DNA of 24,197 nt from Syntrophaceae bacterium (lineage in GTDB: Bacteria; Desulfobacterota; Desulfomonilia; Desulfomonilales; Desulfomonilaceae): NCBI GenBank assembly GCA_014874425.1, contig JACWAG010000503.1, positions 1-24,197 of the forward strand, given 5' to 3'. The position numbers and the translations under genes were made by a program. Below are positions 1-7,917 of this stretch, in pieces (position 1 is the stretch's first letter; the number at the start of each line of letters is the position of its first letter). Under the pieces are notes generated by a model. It had not been told where the DNA came from. It saw only the letters and a program-made list of their open reading frames with translations, and ran no database searches.

Positions 1-603
1 ATCATTCATCTGTTTACGTCTACGCGCTGATTGAACACGACATTCAGTCATGTAAAATAGTAGGTTTCCATTCTCGTCCCGTTCTGAGGAGTGAGAGTTT
101 ATACTTGAATAAATTCTTAGCTTCAATGCCTTTTCAAGCGTATCGAGAATGTCCGTCTCGTCGACATCGAGAAATCTCTTGATTTTAAAGGCTTCGAGTC
201 TGGCAAATATTGACCAGCAGGAATCATTTACAACTTTGGCCGGTCCCATTCCATGAGGACCCTCTATTGTCTGAAACCACAACCCATCCCCGGTTACCCA
301 CATCTTGGCGATATCACTTATTAGTAAGAGCAACTCTTCGCGAGATTTCTCAAACAGTATCGCCGGGATCCCGTTTCTCGTTTCGATATTGAAATGTGGG
401 GCCAACCTGGTCATAGCGCTTTGAAAATGTCTTTGCACAACATCTTGTTCTGCAACAAGAGCCTCTGAGACCCCCAGATTCAAGGCGGCTTGAGTAAACC
501 AGATTCCGTAGTGCGTGATTACGTGCCCCAGAAACATGCCAATGACTTGTCTCAATTCATCGTTTCTAAGATCAACAATTTCATGTGCCTTGTCCTGCAA
601 CAT
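1..603 (-). CDS. DUF6125-like protein, C-terminus cut by window edge
   Basis: The frame stays open from an ATG at 603 down to base 1, giving 201 codons with no stop, so the gene continues outside the window. A GGAG sits about eight bases before the ATG. The second half has features I associate with the DUF6125 family: GDGLWFQTIE near residue 107, a following HGM segment, and CRVQSARRRK near the visible end. The first half carries a related-looking segment, HYGIWFTQA near residue 31 followed by LGVSEA, so the protein may be two divergent copies of one domain. No signal peptide or membrane segment is seen, so it is probably cytosolic. The function of the family is unknown; its fold is thought to resemble thiazoline-carboxylate hydrolases. 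It is the last visible gene of the minus-strand operon with moaC and the HisD-like gene, 27 bases after moaC. Confidence 0.7.
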   Translation of the reverse strand, partial: MLQDKAHEIVDLRNDELRQVIGMFLGHVITHYGIWFTQAALNLGVSEALVAEQDVVQRHFQSAMTRLAPHFNIETRNGIPAILFEKSREELLLLISDIAKMWVTGDGLWFQTIEGPHGMGPAKVVNDSCWSIFARLEAFKIKRFLDVDETDILDTLEKALKLRIYSSINSHSSERDENGNLLFYMTECRVQSARRRKQMND

Positions 604-630
604 AATTAACTCCAAAACTGAGCTGAAAAT

Positions 631-1107
631 TTATGACCTGACAAAATGCCCTGAACGCCCACCAGACTTTTCCATGAGCTTGATATCGGATATCACCATG
701 GCCCTGTCTACTGCCTTAAGCATGTCGTAAATCGTTAGGCACGTGACCGAGACCGCTGTCAATGCCTCCATCTCAACCCCGGTCTTCGCTGTAACCTTGA
801 CCCGCGCCTCGACGTTTATAGTGCTATTTCCCCTGTCTGGCGAAAATTCTATGGTAACGGAATTCAATGGAAGAGGGTGGGCAAGTGGGATCAATTCGGG
901 GGTTTTCTTCGCCGCCATTATTCCTGCTATCCGAGAGACCCCGAGAACGTCTCCCTTCTTGGCCTCACCCCGCAAAATCAGTTCCAGTGTTTCCGGTTTC
1001 ATGTAAACCTTGCCGTGCGCTACAGCAAGTCTTTCAGTTATTTGTTTGGGACCGACGTCTACCATTATTGCCTGGCCCTTTTCATCAAAATGCGTCAATT
1101 CAGACAT
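631..1107 (-). CDS. moaC: Cyclic pyranopterin monophosphate synthase MoaC
   Basis: MoaC acts in the first stage of molybdenum cofactor synthesis: with MoaA it converts GTP to cyclic pyranopterin monophosphate in the cytosol. At 158 residues it is normal length for the family and covers it end to end. Residues expected at the active site are present and fall at the E. coli positions: Lys51, His77, Asp128 and Lys131 (in YDMLKAV), with the TGVEMEALTA block at 109-118. The usual LIPLCHPL motif reads LIPLAHPL here, so the cysteine before the catalytic histidine is alanine at residue 76. A GGAG lies about nine bases before the ATG. It is 36 bases downstream of the HisD-like gene and shares its operon. 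Molybdenum or tungsten enzymes are common in anaerobes; no other moa gene is in the window. Confidence 0.95.
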   Translation of the reverse strand: MSELTHFDEKGQAIMVDVGPKQITERLAVAHGKVYMKPETLELILRGEAKKGDVLGVSRIAGIMAAKKTPELIPLAHPLPLNSVTIEFSPDRGNSTINVEARVKVTAKTGVEMEALTAVSVTCLTIYDMLKAVDRAMVISDIKLMEKSGGRSGHFVRS

Positions 1108-1143
1108 GCGATCATCTCCGTTTCGGTATTCCCATGATTCTGA

Positions 1144-2457
1144 TTATTTCTGAACCGGGTCCAGCCTGTGAACCAATGCGGCGGCGTGTGCAGCGAAACC
1201 CTCATATCGAGCTAAAGTCAGTGTCTTAGGCGCAAGTAAATAGAAACCTTCTTTTGTAACTTCGGCGAAAGACATTTTTCTGGTAAAATCCCTTACGGAC
1301 AAAGCAGACGCTGTGCGACCAAACCCAGAAGTAGGGAGGATAGCGTTTGGACCAATTGAGTAATTAGCCAGAGTTCCTGGAGTAAATGTTCCGAGCAGAA
1401 CTTCGCCGGCTGTAACTATCCGATCAAGGATATCCCTAGGATTGGCTGTTAGCGCCTGAAGGTGTTCTGGAGCAAAGTCGTTAACAAATCTGATGGCGTC
1501 TTCCATATCGGCCGCCAGGATTACCCCTCCGGAATTACTCAGGACAGTTTTGCAATAAGCTTTTCTTTCCTCGGGCAAATCGTCTACAAGTCCAGGGATG
1601 ATCCTTAAAGCTTCTTTGGCCAAATCAGTATCAGGAGTCACCAGGTAAGCTGAAGAATCCGGACCGTGCTCCGCCTCGATCAAAAGGTCAGTTACCGCTG
1701 TAATTGCGTCAACCGACCCGTCGGTCAATATTATGGCCTCGCTTGGACCGGCCGGCAGACCCGTGTCAATTTCGGCCGCAAGCCATTGTTTGGCCGCGAG
1801 AACATAACCTGAACCAGGTCCCACTATTTTATCGACGGCCTTAATTGTTTCTGTTCCACATGCAAGGGCGGCTATCGCTTGGACACCGCCAACCGCATAA
1901 AACTCATGGACGCCGATAATGACCGCCGCCGCCATGGTCGCATCGTCCGCCTTGCCGAATTTATCCGGCGGGCTAACAGCGACTATTCTTTTAACACCAG
2001 CGACCTTGGCCGGAACCGCCGCCATCATCATCATCGAAGGAAAAGACCCCTTGCCTCGTGGAACGTAAATTCCCGCAGAGTTCAGAGGTATTGTCTTTTC
2101 ACCGGCTATTACACCCGGCATGATTTCGATCTCCCGAATTTCGGGTTCCTTTTGAAAATCGTGAAACCGGGTTATGTTGTCTATAGATTTTTCAATGGCG
2201 TCCCTCAGATCGGGCGCCAATTTATCCAGCGCTTGCTCCATTGTTTTTCTAGGGACTCTAAAATCTTGTGAACCCATCAGAGCGCCATCGAATTTCATGG
2301 TGTAATCGGATAGAGCAAGGTCTCCCCTCGATTTAACGTCTTCTATAATTGGAACGACTCTGGGGATCAAATCCCTGAGTCCTACGTTTGGTCTTTCTGT
2401 TAGTTTCTTGCGCTGAAGATTGTCAAGCCCAGCCAGTTCGACATAATTGATTTTCAT
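1144..2457 (-). CDS. HisD-family NAD-dependent dehydrogenase, non-canonical active site
   Basis: This 437-residue protein matches histidinol dehydrogenase along its whole length. Family blocks include the PAGPSEAIILTD block near 235, EAEHGP at 261-266, FAPEHL at 328-333 and the C-terminal GFAAHAA near 420. True HisD binds zinc through Gln259, His262, Asp360 and His419 (E. coli numbering) and uses His327 as base. Here the matching positions are Glu261, His264, Asn365, His424 and His332, and the usual TNH before LPT is PNA (Ala372, normally His367). Two zinc ligands and one substrate-contacting histidine are therefore changed. Non-histidine HisD relatives exist, for example the sulfopropanediol dehydrogenase HpsN, and no other his gene is nearby. 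I read it as a dehydrogenase of an unknown alcohol rather than a histidine enzyme. AGGTGG precedes the ATG; it is first in the operon with moaC and the DUF6125 gene. Confidence 0.85.
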   Translation of the reverse strand: MKINYVELAGLDNLQRKKLTERPNVGLRDLIPRVVPIIEDVKSRGDLALSDYTMKFDGALMGSQDFRVPRKTMEQALDKLAPDLRDAIEKSIDNITRFHDFQKEPEIREIEIMPGVIAGEKTIPLNSAGIYVPRGKGSFPSMMMMAAVPAKVAGVKRIVAVSPPDKFGKADDATMAAAVIIGVHEFYAVGGVQAIAALACGTETIKAVDKIVGPGSGYVLAAKQWLAAEIDTGLPAGPSEAIILTDGSVDAITAVTDLLIEAEHGPDSSAYLVTPDTDLAKEALRIIPGLVDDLPEERKAYCKTVLSNSGGVILAADMEDAIRFVNDFAPEHLQALTANPRDILDRIVTAGEVLLGTFTPGTLANYSIGPNAILPTSGFGRTASALSVRDFTRKMSFAEVTKEGFYLLAPKTLTLARYEGFAAHAAALVHRLDPVQK

Positions 2458-2651
2458 ATTCCACCTCTGAACCTCGCCAACAGTTCCCGGAACAAATCCT
2501 TAAACGATGGTAGCCTGACCGTCTAGACATTTGCGAAGATAAACGGACCAATGACCTGGAGCAAGGCATTCTTTTAAATTGTAGACTTTTCCTATATCAT
2601 AGAAAGCATAACAATTTTCCAGATTAATCAAAGATTTTTTGGAAGGCGAAT

Positions 2652-3542
2652 ATGGAAACAGATTTCAATAAAGCTGAATGGAGTTTTTTTGTCACAGCTC
2701 TGAAAGAAGAGGCCAGAGACGTGTTGTGGAAAGTGGGGGCTACGGTTGAACCTGAAACACTCTTAACATCAGTAATGCAAGACTTGGAGGAGCTTGGCCC
2801 CAAGCCGGAATCCGAAGAGACTCGGACTCAAGAGGAGATTTGGAAACAGGTCCGTGAACGTCTCCTGGAAGCGGCCTACGCAACCAGACCCTATTGTGTC
2901 AAATGCGGAGAATGTTGTTCCAATGGTAGTCCTACACTGTCAATCGACGATATGAATCTCTTTGAATCGGGGGCGCTTAAACCAAATGACGTGTTCACTC
3001 TGCGCAAAGGCGAAACCGTATTTGACAGCCGTCTTGAAACAAGCGTTCCAAACGAACTGGAGAGAATCAAGATACGCGAAACTCCGGGAGAAAAGACCTG
3101 TATTTTTTATCAGAAATGGAATCGTGAATGTTCAATTTATGATCAACGTCCTGAGCAATGCAGGATCCAGGAATGCTGGGCGCCAAATTCTGTAGCCTAC
3201 ACCAGGAAATCGCCGCTGAACAGGAAGCGCCTGTTTGAGGCGACCGGCGACATATGGAAAATTATTGAGAAGCATGAAGAAAGATGCTCCTACGAGGATC
3301 TGTCCAGAGAGATCAGCCGATTAGCCGCAACCAAGGGACAAACGGTAGAGAATATATTGGAATTTCTTAGTTTCGATCATCATGTCAGGGAATTTGTATC
3401 TGAAAAATTGGGGATAGGGGCTGAAACCCTTGATCTTCTTTTTGGGCGTCCATTGAAAGATTCTCTGAAGTTTTATGGGCTGACACTAGACGAACGCAAA
3501 GATGGAACATTTGTCCTAAGGCTCATTGAAGATCAGGAGTGA
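2652..3542 (+). CDS. YkgJ-family cysteine cluster protein
   Basis: This 296-residue protein carries the putative zinc- or iron-chelating cysteine cluster of the YkgJ (UPF0153) family. The CxxCxxCC motif is at residues 82-89 (CVKCGECC). Further cysteines follow at 150, 160, 170 and 175, in the typical CIFY...CSIYDQRPEQC arrangement. The N-terminal 80 residues are acidic and look helical. The C-terminal 120 residues, after the cluster, have no motif I recognise and make the protein longer than minimal YkgJ members. Metal binding is inferred from the cysteines; the family's biological role is not known. A GGAAGG lies before the ATG. It is divergent from the HisD-like operon, with 194 bases between, and convergent with the glycosyltransferase gene. 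Confidence 0.85.
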   Translation: METDFNKAEWSFFVTALKEEARDVLWKVGATVEPETLLTSVMQDLEELGPKPESEETRTQEEIWKQVRERLLEAAYATRPYCVKCGECCSNGSPTLSIDDMNLFESGALKPNDVFTLRKGETVFDSRLETSVPNELERIKIRETPGEKTCIFYQKWNRECSIYDQRPEQCRIQECWAPNSVAYTRKSPLNRKRLFEATGDIWKIIEKHEERCSYEDLSREISRLAATKGQTVENILEFLSFDHHVREFVSEKLGIGAETLDLLFGRPLKDSLKFYGLTLDERKDGTFVLRLIEDQE

Positions 3543-3658
3543 ACCCAGGAAATTGCCGATTTCGTGAATTATCTCGGCGCCACCACTTGAAACGTCCATA
3601 CCACTTTTCAGACCTGGTAGAGACAGCATATCCCTAGTGAACCGGAATCATGGTTGAT

Positions 3659-5236
3659 TTACTGTCCTGTATAAAACAGTGACCTGGGGCCTAGCCGACG
3701 AGGCTTAAACGGGTCGAAATCGTGGCCCCTGCATACATAAATTTGGCGAATCGGTTCACCATGATACATTACTTCGTAGGGAGGGAGCTGCTCAACAGAG
3801 GAAAAGTTCTCGTAAATAGTCAGTAACACAGAACTTGTGGGACCCAGTGGCTTTGCGCTGACAAAAAGGATGTTTTTGCCGGCTAGATCGTCATAGGATC
3901 TGTTCCATACATCAAATTGAGTGGGCCTATCCCAGGGAGCGAGATACCTGACATTAGGCTGTCCGGGTATATTGAACTCAAGAAGAGCGCAAAGTTGATA
4001 TGAGTCCGCAGCGATAACATCATCTTTCTTGATTAAACTTGGCAAGTATTGACCTAAGCCGGCCCAACCGTGAGTTTCCCAGATGATTCTGTCGGCCTTC
4101 CATATGCGTCTTTCGACAAAAGCGGGAACCAACCCCACCCAAGCGTGCGCAGTGATCACAACTACGAGCAAAACAGAAACTATTGTCCCTGTTCGCACGA
4201 ATCTTCGAACACCAAAACGTTCAGAAATAAATTTAGTGGCAGGGTCATCACGATCCAAAAGGGCCATTACCGTGAGAATACCTGTTGACAAATAGCCCAT
4301 TACCGCCCAGTTCGCTTCAGCGTGCCCTTTAAAAGCCATTACGCTGAACAGAAGAAGCGGAGTCCCCATCATCAGGAGTAACAACTTATTGTCATTGCGC
4401 GCTCGAAATTGTGAAACTGTTGACGAAAAAATCGCCGCTATTATCGCGAAGTAGAAGAATGGGGAAATAGTCAGCAACTGTGAGAACTGATACCCCAGAC
4501 CATCGGAGACTCGTCTCCAGAACCCGCTATGCGCCGAACTGATGAAGAGAATATGTTTGAACGACGCCCATTCGTTCTGATAATTCCACCATATAATCGG
4601 CAAAGTAAAAAGGGCCGCTATAATGGCCCCCACCCATGGGTCCTTTTGCGCCAACAAAAACCTGTAACGCTTCGACGAAATAAGCCATAACAACATGGCC
4701 GGCAAGATCAAGACGCCTGTATATTTACTAAGGATGGCCAGCCCAGAGGCTATGCCGATGAGATAAAAATAGGCTGAATTTTCTGTCTTTAGAAGCTTGG
4801 CTGCGGACCACAATGCAAGCGCCCAGAACATGATCAGAGCGTTGTCATGAACTGCTGTGCCGGCCCCAAATAGAGACAAAGGCGCCAGGTTGAAGAATAG
4901 GGCGGAATAAGCTCCAGCGCGACGGGAACCGGAAACCAGGACCGCCGAAAAATAGACAATTAGAGTCGTGACAAACGAAGCGATCAGAAAAGGAAACCTT
5001 ACAGTGAATGGCGTTGATCGCCCAAAAATCTCTGTAGATAGTCTTATGAGATAGGCTGTCATCCCCGAATTGTCGAAGTAAGACCAGTCCAAATGGCGCG
5101 ACCAGGCCCAGTAGCTACATTCGTCGGGTATCAAGTTCAAGTGGGCCAGAAATATCAAATGCCAAACGAAAACAGCAAAGATTGCCGCTATCAAAGGCCA
5201 TTTTTCATGGCCAAAATCATCATCATTTTTGAGCAT
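3659..5236 (-). CDS. GT39/ArnT-like membrane glycosyltransferase
   Basis: This 525-residue protein has about ten or more hydrophobic segments between residues 12 and 370 and a soluble C-terminal region. The first periplasmic loop holds PDECSY at 37-42, with the acidic pair Asp38-Glu39 expected to be catalytic. It is followed by SYFDNSGMTAYLIRL near 52, the equivalent of the YFDHPPL-type motif of ArnT and protein O-mannosyltransferases. Enzymes of this fold take a sugar from a polyprenyl-phosphate donor and add it to a lipid, glycan or protein on the outer face of the inner membrane. The acceptor cannot be told from sequence. The start is preceded only by a weak AGAG, so the exact N-terminus is uncertain. 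It stands alone between a convergent gene and a 349-base gap. Confidence 0.8.
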   Translation of the reverse strand: MLKNDDDFGHEKWPLIAAIFAVFVWHLIFLAHLNLIPDECSYWAWSRHLDWSYFDNSGMTAYLIRLSTEIFGRSTPFTVRFPFLIASFVTTLIVYFSAVLVSGSRRAGAYSALFFNLAPLSLFGAGTAVHDNALIMFWALALWSAAKLLKTENSAYFYLIGIASGLAILSKYTGVLILPAMLLWLISSKRYRFLLAQKDPWVGAIIAALFTLPIIWWNYQNEWASFKHILFISSAHSGFWRRVSDGLGYQFSQLLTISPFFYFAIIAAIFSSTVSQFRARNDNKLLLLMMGTPLLLFSVMAFKGHAEANWAVMGYLSTGILTVMALLDRDDPATKFISERFGVRRFVRTGTIVSVLLVVVITAHAWVGLVPAFVERRIWKADRIIWETHGWAGLGQYLPSLIKKDDVIAADSYQLCALLEFNIPGQPNVRYLAPWDRPTQFDVWNRSYDDLAGKNILFVSAKPLGPTSSVLLTIYENFSSVEQLPPYEVMYHGEPIRQIYVCRGHDFDPFKPRRLGPRSLFYTGQ

Positions 5237-5585
5237 CTGTTATCTCTGTGCCTTTGTAGTCGCATTTCGTTCCTACCCTACAGAACCTGTAATCAGATTC
5301 AGACCTTGTCTTGTGTGTTTTTTTGATTTGGGTCGTCGAATGATTAATTTTGAATCTCCGGTCCAAGATAGAGTTTATGTCCCTTAGAATTTCGTTTGAG
5401 TCCCGATCGTATTGCCATACTCACCACATTTTTGTATCAACTCATTGAAAAAATGTCTACCGCTCACATAGGATTCAAAGAAGTAAGGCGCCGCAGTTCG
5501 GGTCCAGGTCTTAATTTTGATCCTTTCTTGACGTGGAATAGCGGGATTTGTTAAGTTCATGAAGTCGTAATGTCCACATCGATTT
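5237..5585. other. 349-base intergenic region between glycosyltransferase and mntP
   Basis: The region lies between divergent genes and should hold promoters for both. I looked for a yybP-ykoY manganese riboswitch, which often precedes mntP, and did not see its conserved bases. A minus-strand frame of about 59 codons (roughly 5384-5560) has amino-acid-like composition. It lacks a ribosome binding site, and the longer version of the same frame runs antisense into mntP, so I do not call it a gene. Confidence 0.4.
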
Positions 5586-6146
5586 ATGGAAATTGTAGCA
5601 TTGGACGCTCTAACACTATTAGGCGTAGCTGTTGCTTTGGGCATGGACGCATTCGCTGTAGCGCTCGCAGTTTCGAGTGGTCTCAATCCCGTAACTTTCG
5701 GCCAGATATTCAGGCTGACCTGGCATTTTGGACTTTTTCAATCGTTGATGACATTTATCGGTTGGTTAGGTGGCGCAACCGTGTCTAACATAGTCGGTGG
5801 GCTGAACAACTGGATCGCCTTTGGACTCCTTGTTTTTGTTGGCCTCAAGATGCTGAAAGAATCCTGGGACACTGCAAAACGTGTCGAAGGATTTGATCCG
5901 ACAAGAGGTTGGAGCCTTGTGGGCCTTTCGGTAGCTACGAGTCTGGACGCCTTGGCGGTCGGTATGTCTTTTAGCCTGATAGGGATGAAGATATTGGTTC
6001 CCGTTTTAATCATTGGCGTTACGGCATTATTGATGACCTTAGTAGGAATGAAGATCGGACATCATGTAGGTAAGAGTCTAGGCAAATGGGCGGAACGTGC
6101 CGGGGCGATAGTCCTGATTATAACAGGCGTTCGTATCCTAATCTAG
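5586..6146 (+). CDS. mntP: Manganese efflux pump MntP
   Basis: This is a small polytopic inner-membrane protein of 186 residues with six predicted helices, matching MntP (formerly DUF204/YebN). The protein exports Mn2+ to prevent manganese toxicity. The two halves each carry the family signature: GMDAFAVALAVS at 19-30, with Asp21 in the first helix, and SLDALAVGMSF at 119-129, with Asp121. These acidic residues line the ion path in characterised members. The start at 5586 is forced by an in-frame stop at 5568-5570, yet there is no good Shine-Dalgarno sequence before it, so translation may be weak or the mRNA short-leadered. It appears to be a single gene; the next gene begins 71 bases later on the same strand. 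Confidence 0.93.
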   Translation: MEIVALDALTLLGVAVALGMDAFAVALAVSSGLNPVTFGQIFRLTWHFGLFQSLMTFIGWLGGATVSNIVGGLNNWIAFGLLVFVGLKMLKESWDTAKRVEGFDPTRGWSLVGLSVATSLDALAVGMSFSLIGMKILVPVLIIGVTALLMTLVGMKIGHHVGKSLGKWAERAGAIVLIITGVRILI

Positions 6147-6217
6147 GCCCTAGTTTGAGTCACAGTAGCAAAAATTAACCAATTTTCTAGATAGTACATC
6201 AATTAATCGCAGTAAAG

Positions 6218-6739
6218 GTGGTTGATATGATTCTCGACTTTCAAACAAACAGCCTGACAACAGTTACTCAGTCAGGACCTGGCGTATGGCAAATTGAGTT
6301 GAACGCGGGAGACAATCTCCTCGAAGTTTCCGTTTTTCTCGAAATAAAAGCCCCTACTTTGGACATCAGAAAATCCGAAATAATTCTAAAGAGAGATGTT
6401 CTCGGAGTCATTCCGGATATGTCCTCGGCGGCGGCAAAGCTTGTAGGAGTTAGAGTCGGCCCTGGTATGACAAAGATTGTTCGGGAACTCGTCGGAGGCG
6501 TAGAAGGCTCCAACTGGATCGCGGACTTAGTCCTTGAAGCCATGGAAATGCTTGTCAACGCCATAACCGTCCCTGAACTTGGCAAGGCCGCTGAAAAGGG
6601 CGGTGAACAAATTCGAGTATCAAGCGACGGCCCGAGAATTTTCTTGAATGACGTAGTTATTGGTCCTGAAATGATCAAGGTCCTGGGCGCCAATCCACGG
6701 CTTAAAGATAGTTGCGCCGCATTTCAGAATATCGAATGA
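6218..6739 (+). CDS. DUF2889-like protein, first of two
   Basis: This 173-residue soluble protein has no signal peptide or membrane segment. The N-terminal half is beta-rich with an acidic character. The C-terminal half has KLVGVRVGPGM near 74, then a VRELVGGVEGSNWIADLVL stretch near 88. That layout (LxGxxxxxG, then a glycine pair and a helix) resembles the DUF2889 family, where a GCTHL motif is usual; here GSNWI stands in its place. The function of DUF2889 is unknown. A GGTGG precedes the start at about 6211, and an ATG three codons later (6227) is an alternative. The gene ends 14 bases before the start of the second DUF2889-like gene, whose ribosome binding site immediately follows this stop, so the two are probably translationally linked. 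Confidence 0.6.
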   Translation: MVDMILDFQTNSLTTVTQSGPGVWQIELNAGDNLLEVSVFLEIKAPTLDIRKSEIILKRDVLGVIPDMSSAAAKLVGVRVGPGMTKIVRELVGGVEGSNWIADLVLEAMEMLVNAITVPELGKAAEKGGEQIRVSSDGPRIFLNDVVIGPEMIKVLGANPRLKDSCAAFQNIE

Positions 6740-6753
6740 AAGGAGACTCAAAA

Positions 6754-7218
6754 TTGATTTCAACAACCATGCCCATATATAGACGAATGAAATCCTGCGG
6801 TGTTCAGAAACAGGGCGCTGACAAGAGAGTCATTTCAGGAGTGTTGGAAGACGAACTATACGCTATGCAATGTGAAATTCTGGTTGACTGGCCAAGTCTA
6901 ACGATAGAGTCAATTCAGGCCAGACTGAAAAGATTCACTACAGTCAAGTGCATTCTTGCGGAAAAGGTTTTTCTTCGGTCGGAAGGCTGGAAAATTGATA
7001 GCCAGATCGAGGGGAAAATCAAGAAAGAACTTGGCCGGAACGGCTGTCGCCATATGGCCGCGTTGATGATTGATTGTCTTCGCAGCCTCGCCAGGTCCGA
7101 GCTTGCCAACAACCTGCGCTCCTCGATGGAAACAGCTCCCAATTTGGACAAGGATCGTTTTATTGAGAATTTTTTTAAAGACCACCCTGATTTGAAAGGC
7201 ATTGCGAAAATTCGCTGA
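6754..7218 (+). CDS. DUF2889-like protein, second of two
   Basis: I place the start at TTG 6754 because AGGAG lies eight bases upstream (6741-6745). The ATGs at 6712 and 6736 in the same frame overlap the previous gene or lack a site. That gives 154 residues. The pattern is a short N-terminal region, then VISGVLEDELYAMQCEILVD, a cysteine in FTTVKC near residue 52, and GCRHMAALMIDCL near 92-104. GCRHM resembles the GCTHL signature of DUF2889 proteins. It looks like a divergent sibling of the gene just upstream, with about the same domain order. There is no membrane segment. The biological role is unknown. The downstream PHP gene follows after 24 bases and is likely co-transcribed. Confidence 0.6.
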   Translation: MISTTMPIYRRMKSCGVQKQGADKRVISGVLEDELYAMQCEILVDWPSLTIESIQARLKRFTTVKCILAEKVFLRSEGWKIDSQIEGKIKKELGRNGCRHMAALMIDCLRSLARSELANNLRSSMETAPNLDKDRFIENFFKDHPDLKGIAKIR

Positions 7219-7242
7219 ATCAACTTGTGAGGTTCTTTACCG

Positions 7243-7869
7243 ATGAGAATAGACCTGCATTGCCATACGAGCCCTATGTCTTCATGTAGCGAGATGACCC
7301 CTGATGAAATGATGATGTCAGCCATTGACGCCAAATTGGATGGTATCTGTTTGACTGAACACAACCGTGTTTGGACGCCTGAACAAGCTGATTCCTTAAG
7401 TCAAAAATACGGGATAGCGGTACTTAGAGGAATAGAAGTGACTACAACTGGTGGAGATATTTTAGTATTTGGAATTGATACTGCACCAGAGGGACTGCTG
7501 ACGCCCCAACAGCTAAAACAAATCGTAGACGCTAATGACGCCATAGCAATAGCCGCTCATCCTTTTAGGGGCTTTCTTCTGTTTGGATTTGGGATACTTC
7601 AAATGAATGTGAATGACGCTTTTGAGAACCCAACTTTCTCGCAGGTCCATGCTTTGGAGATTTGTAACGGAAAAGTCACTGACGAGGAAAACGACTTTGC
7701 CCGTCAGGTAGCTGATGCTCTAGGTCTCATTAAAATTGGCGGCAGTGACGCTCATTCCAGAGAAGCCGTCGGGACCTGTGTGACAAATTTCGAAGCCGAG
7801 ATCAAAAATGAACGGGACTTGATCACTGCTATCATGAACCGAAGCTTTTCACTCGAACGATGCAAGTAG
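7243..7869 (+). CDS. PHP-domain metal-dependent phosphoesterase
   Basis: This 208-residue protein has the complete metal-binding set of a PHP (polymerase and histidinol phosphatase) domain. The set is HCH at residues 6-8, EH at 39-40, Glu65 in RGIEV, AHPFRG at 105-110, and GSDAH at 167-171. Such small stand-alone PHP proteins hydrolyse phosphoesters, for instance nucleoside bisphosphates or oligonucleotides, using two or three divalent metals. The substrate here cannot be assigned. A GAGG precedes the ATG by about 11 bases. The gene follows the DUF2889-like pair on the same strand with a short gap and is followed by the DUF169 gene after 48 bases. Nothing is truncated. Confidence 0.9.
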   Translation: MRIDLHCHTSPMSSCSEMTPDEMMMSAIDAKLDGICLTEHNRVWTPEQADSLSQKYGIAVLRGIEVTTTGGDILVFGIDTAPEGLLTPQQLKQIVDANDAIAIAAHPFRGFLLFGFGILQMNVNDAFENPTFSQVHALEICNGKVTDEENDFARQVADALGLIKIGGSDAHSREAVGTCVTNFEAEIKNERDLITAIMNRSFSLERCK

Positions 7870-7917
7870 GACCGGTTAGCTGCAACGTTAATAACGGAAG
7901 GGTAAATAGTCAAGCGG

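Noticed and set aside
5340..5585. Manganese riboswitch (yybP-ykoY) before mntP
   Set aside because: Such elements often precede mntP, but the conserved bases and the paired helices could not be found here.
5384..5686. Minus-strand 100-codon frame overlapping the start of mntP
   Set aside because: Its first third is antisense to the well-supported mntP, and the remainder lacks a ribosome binding site and any recognisable motif.
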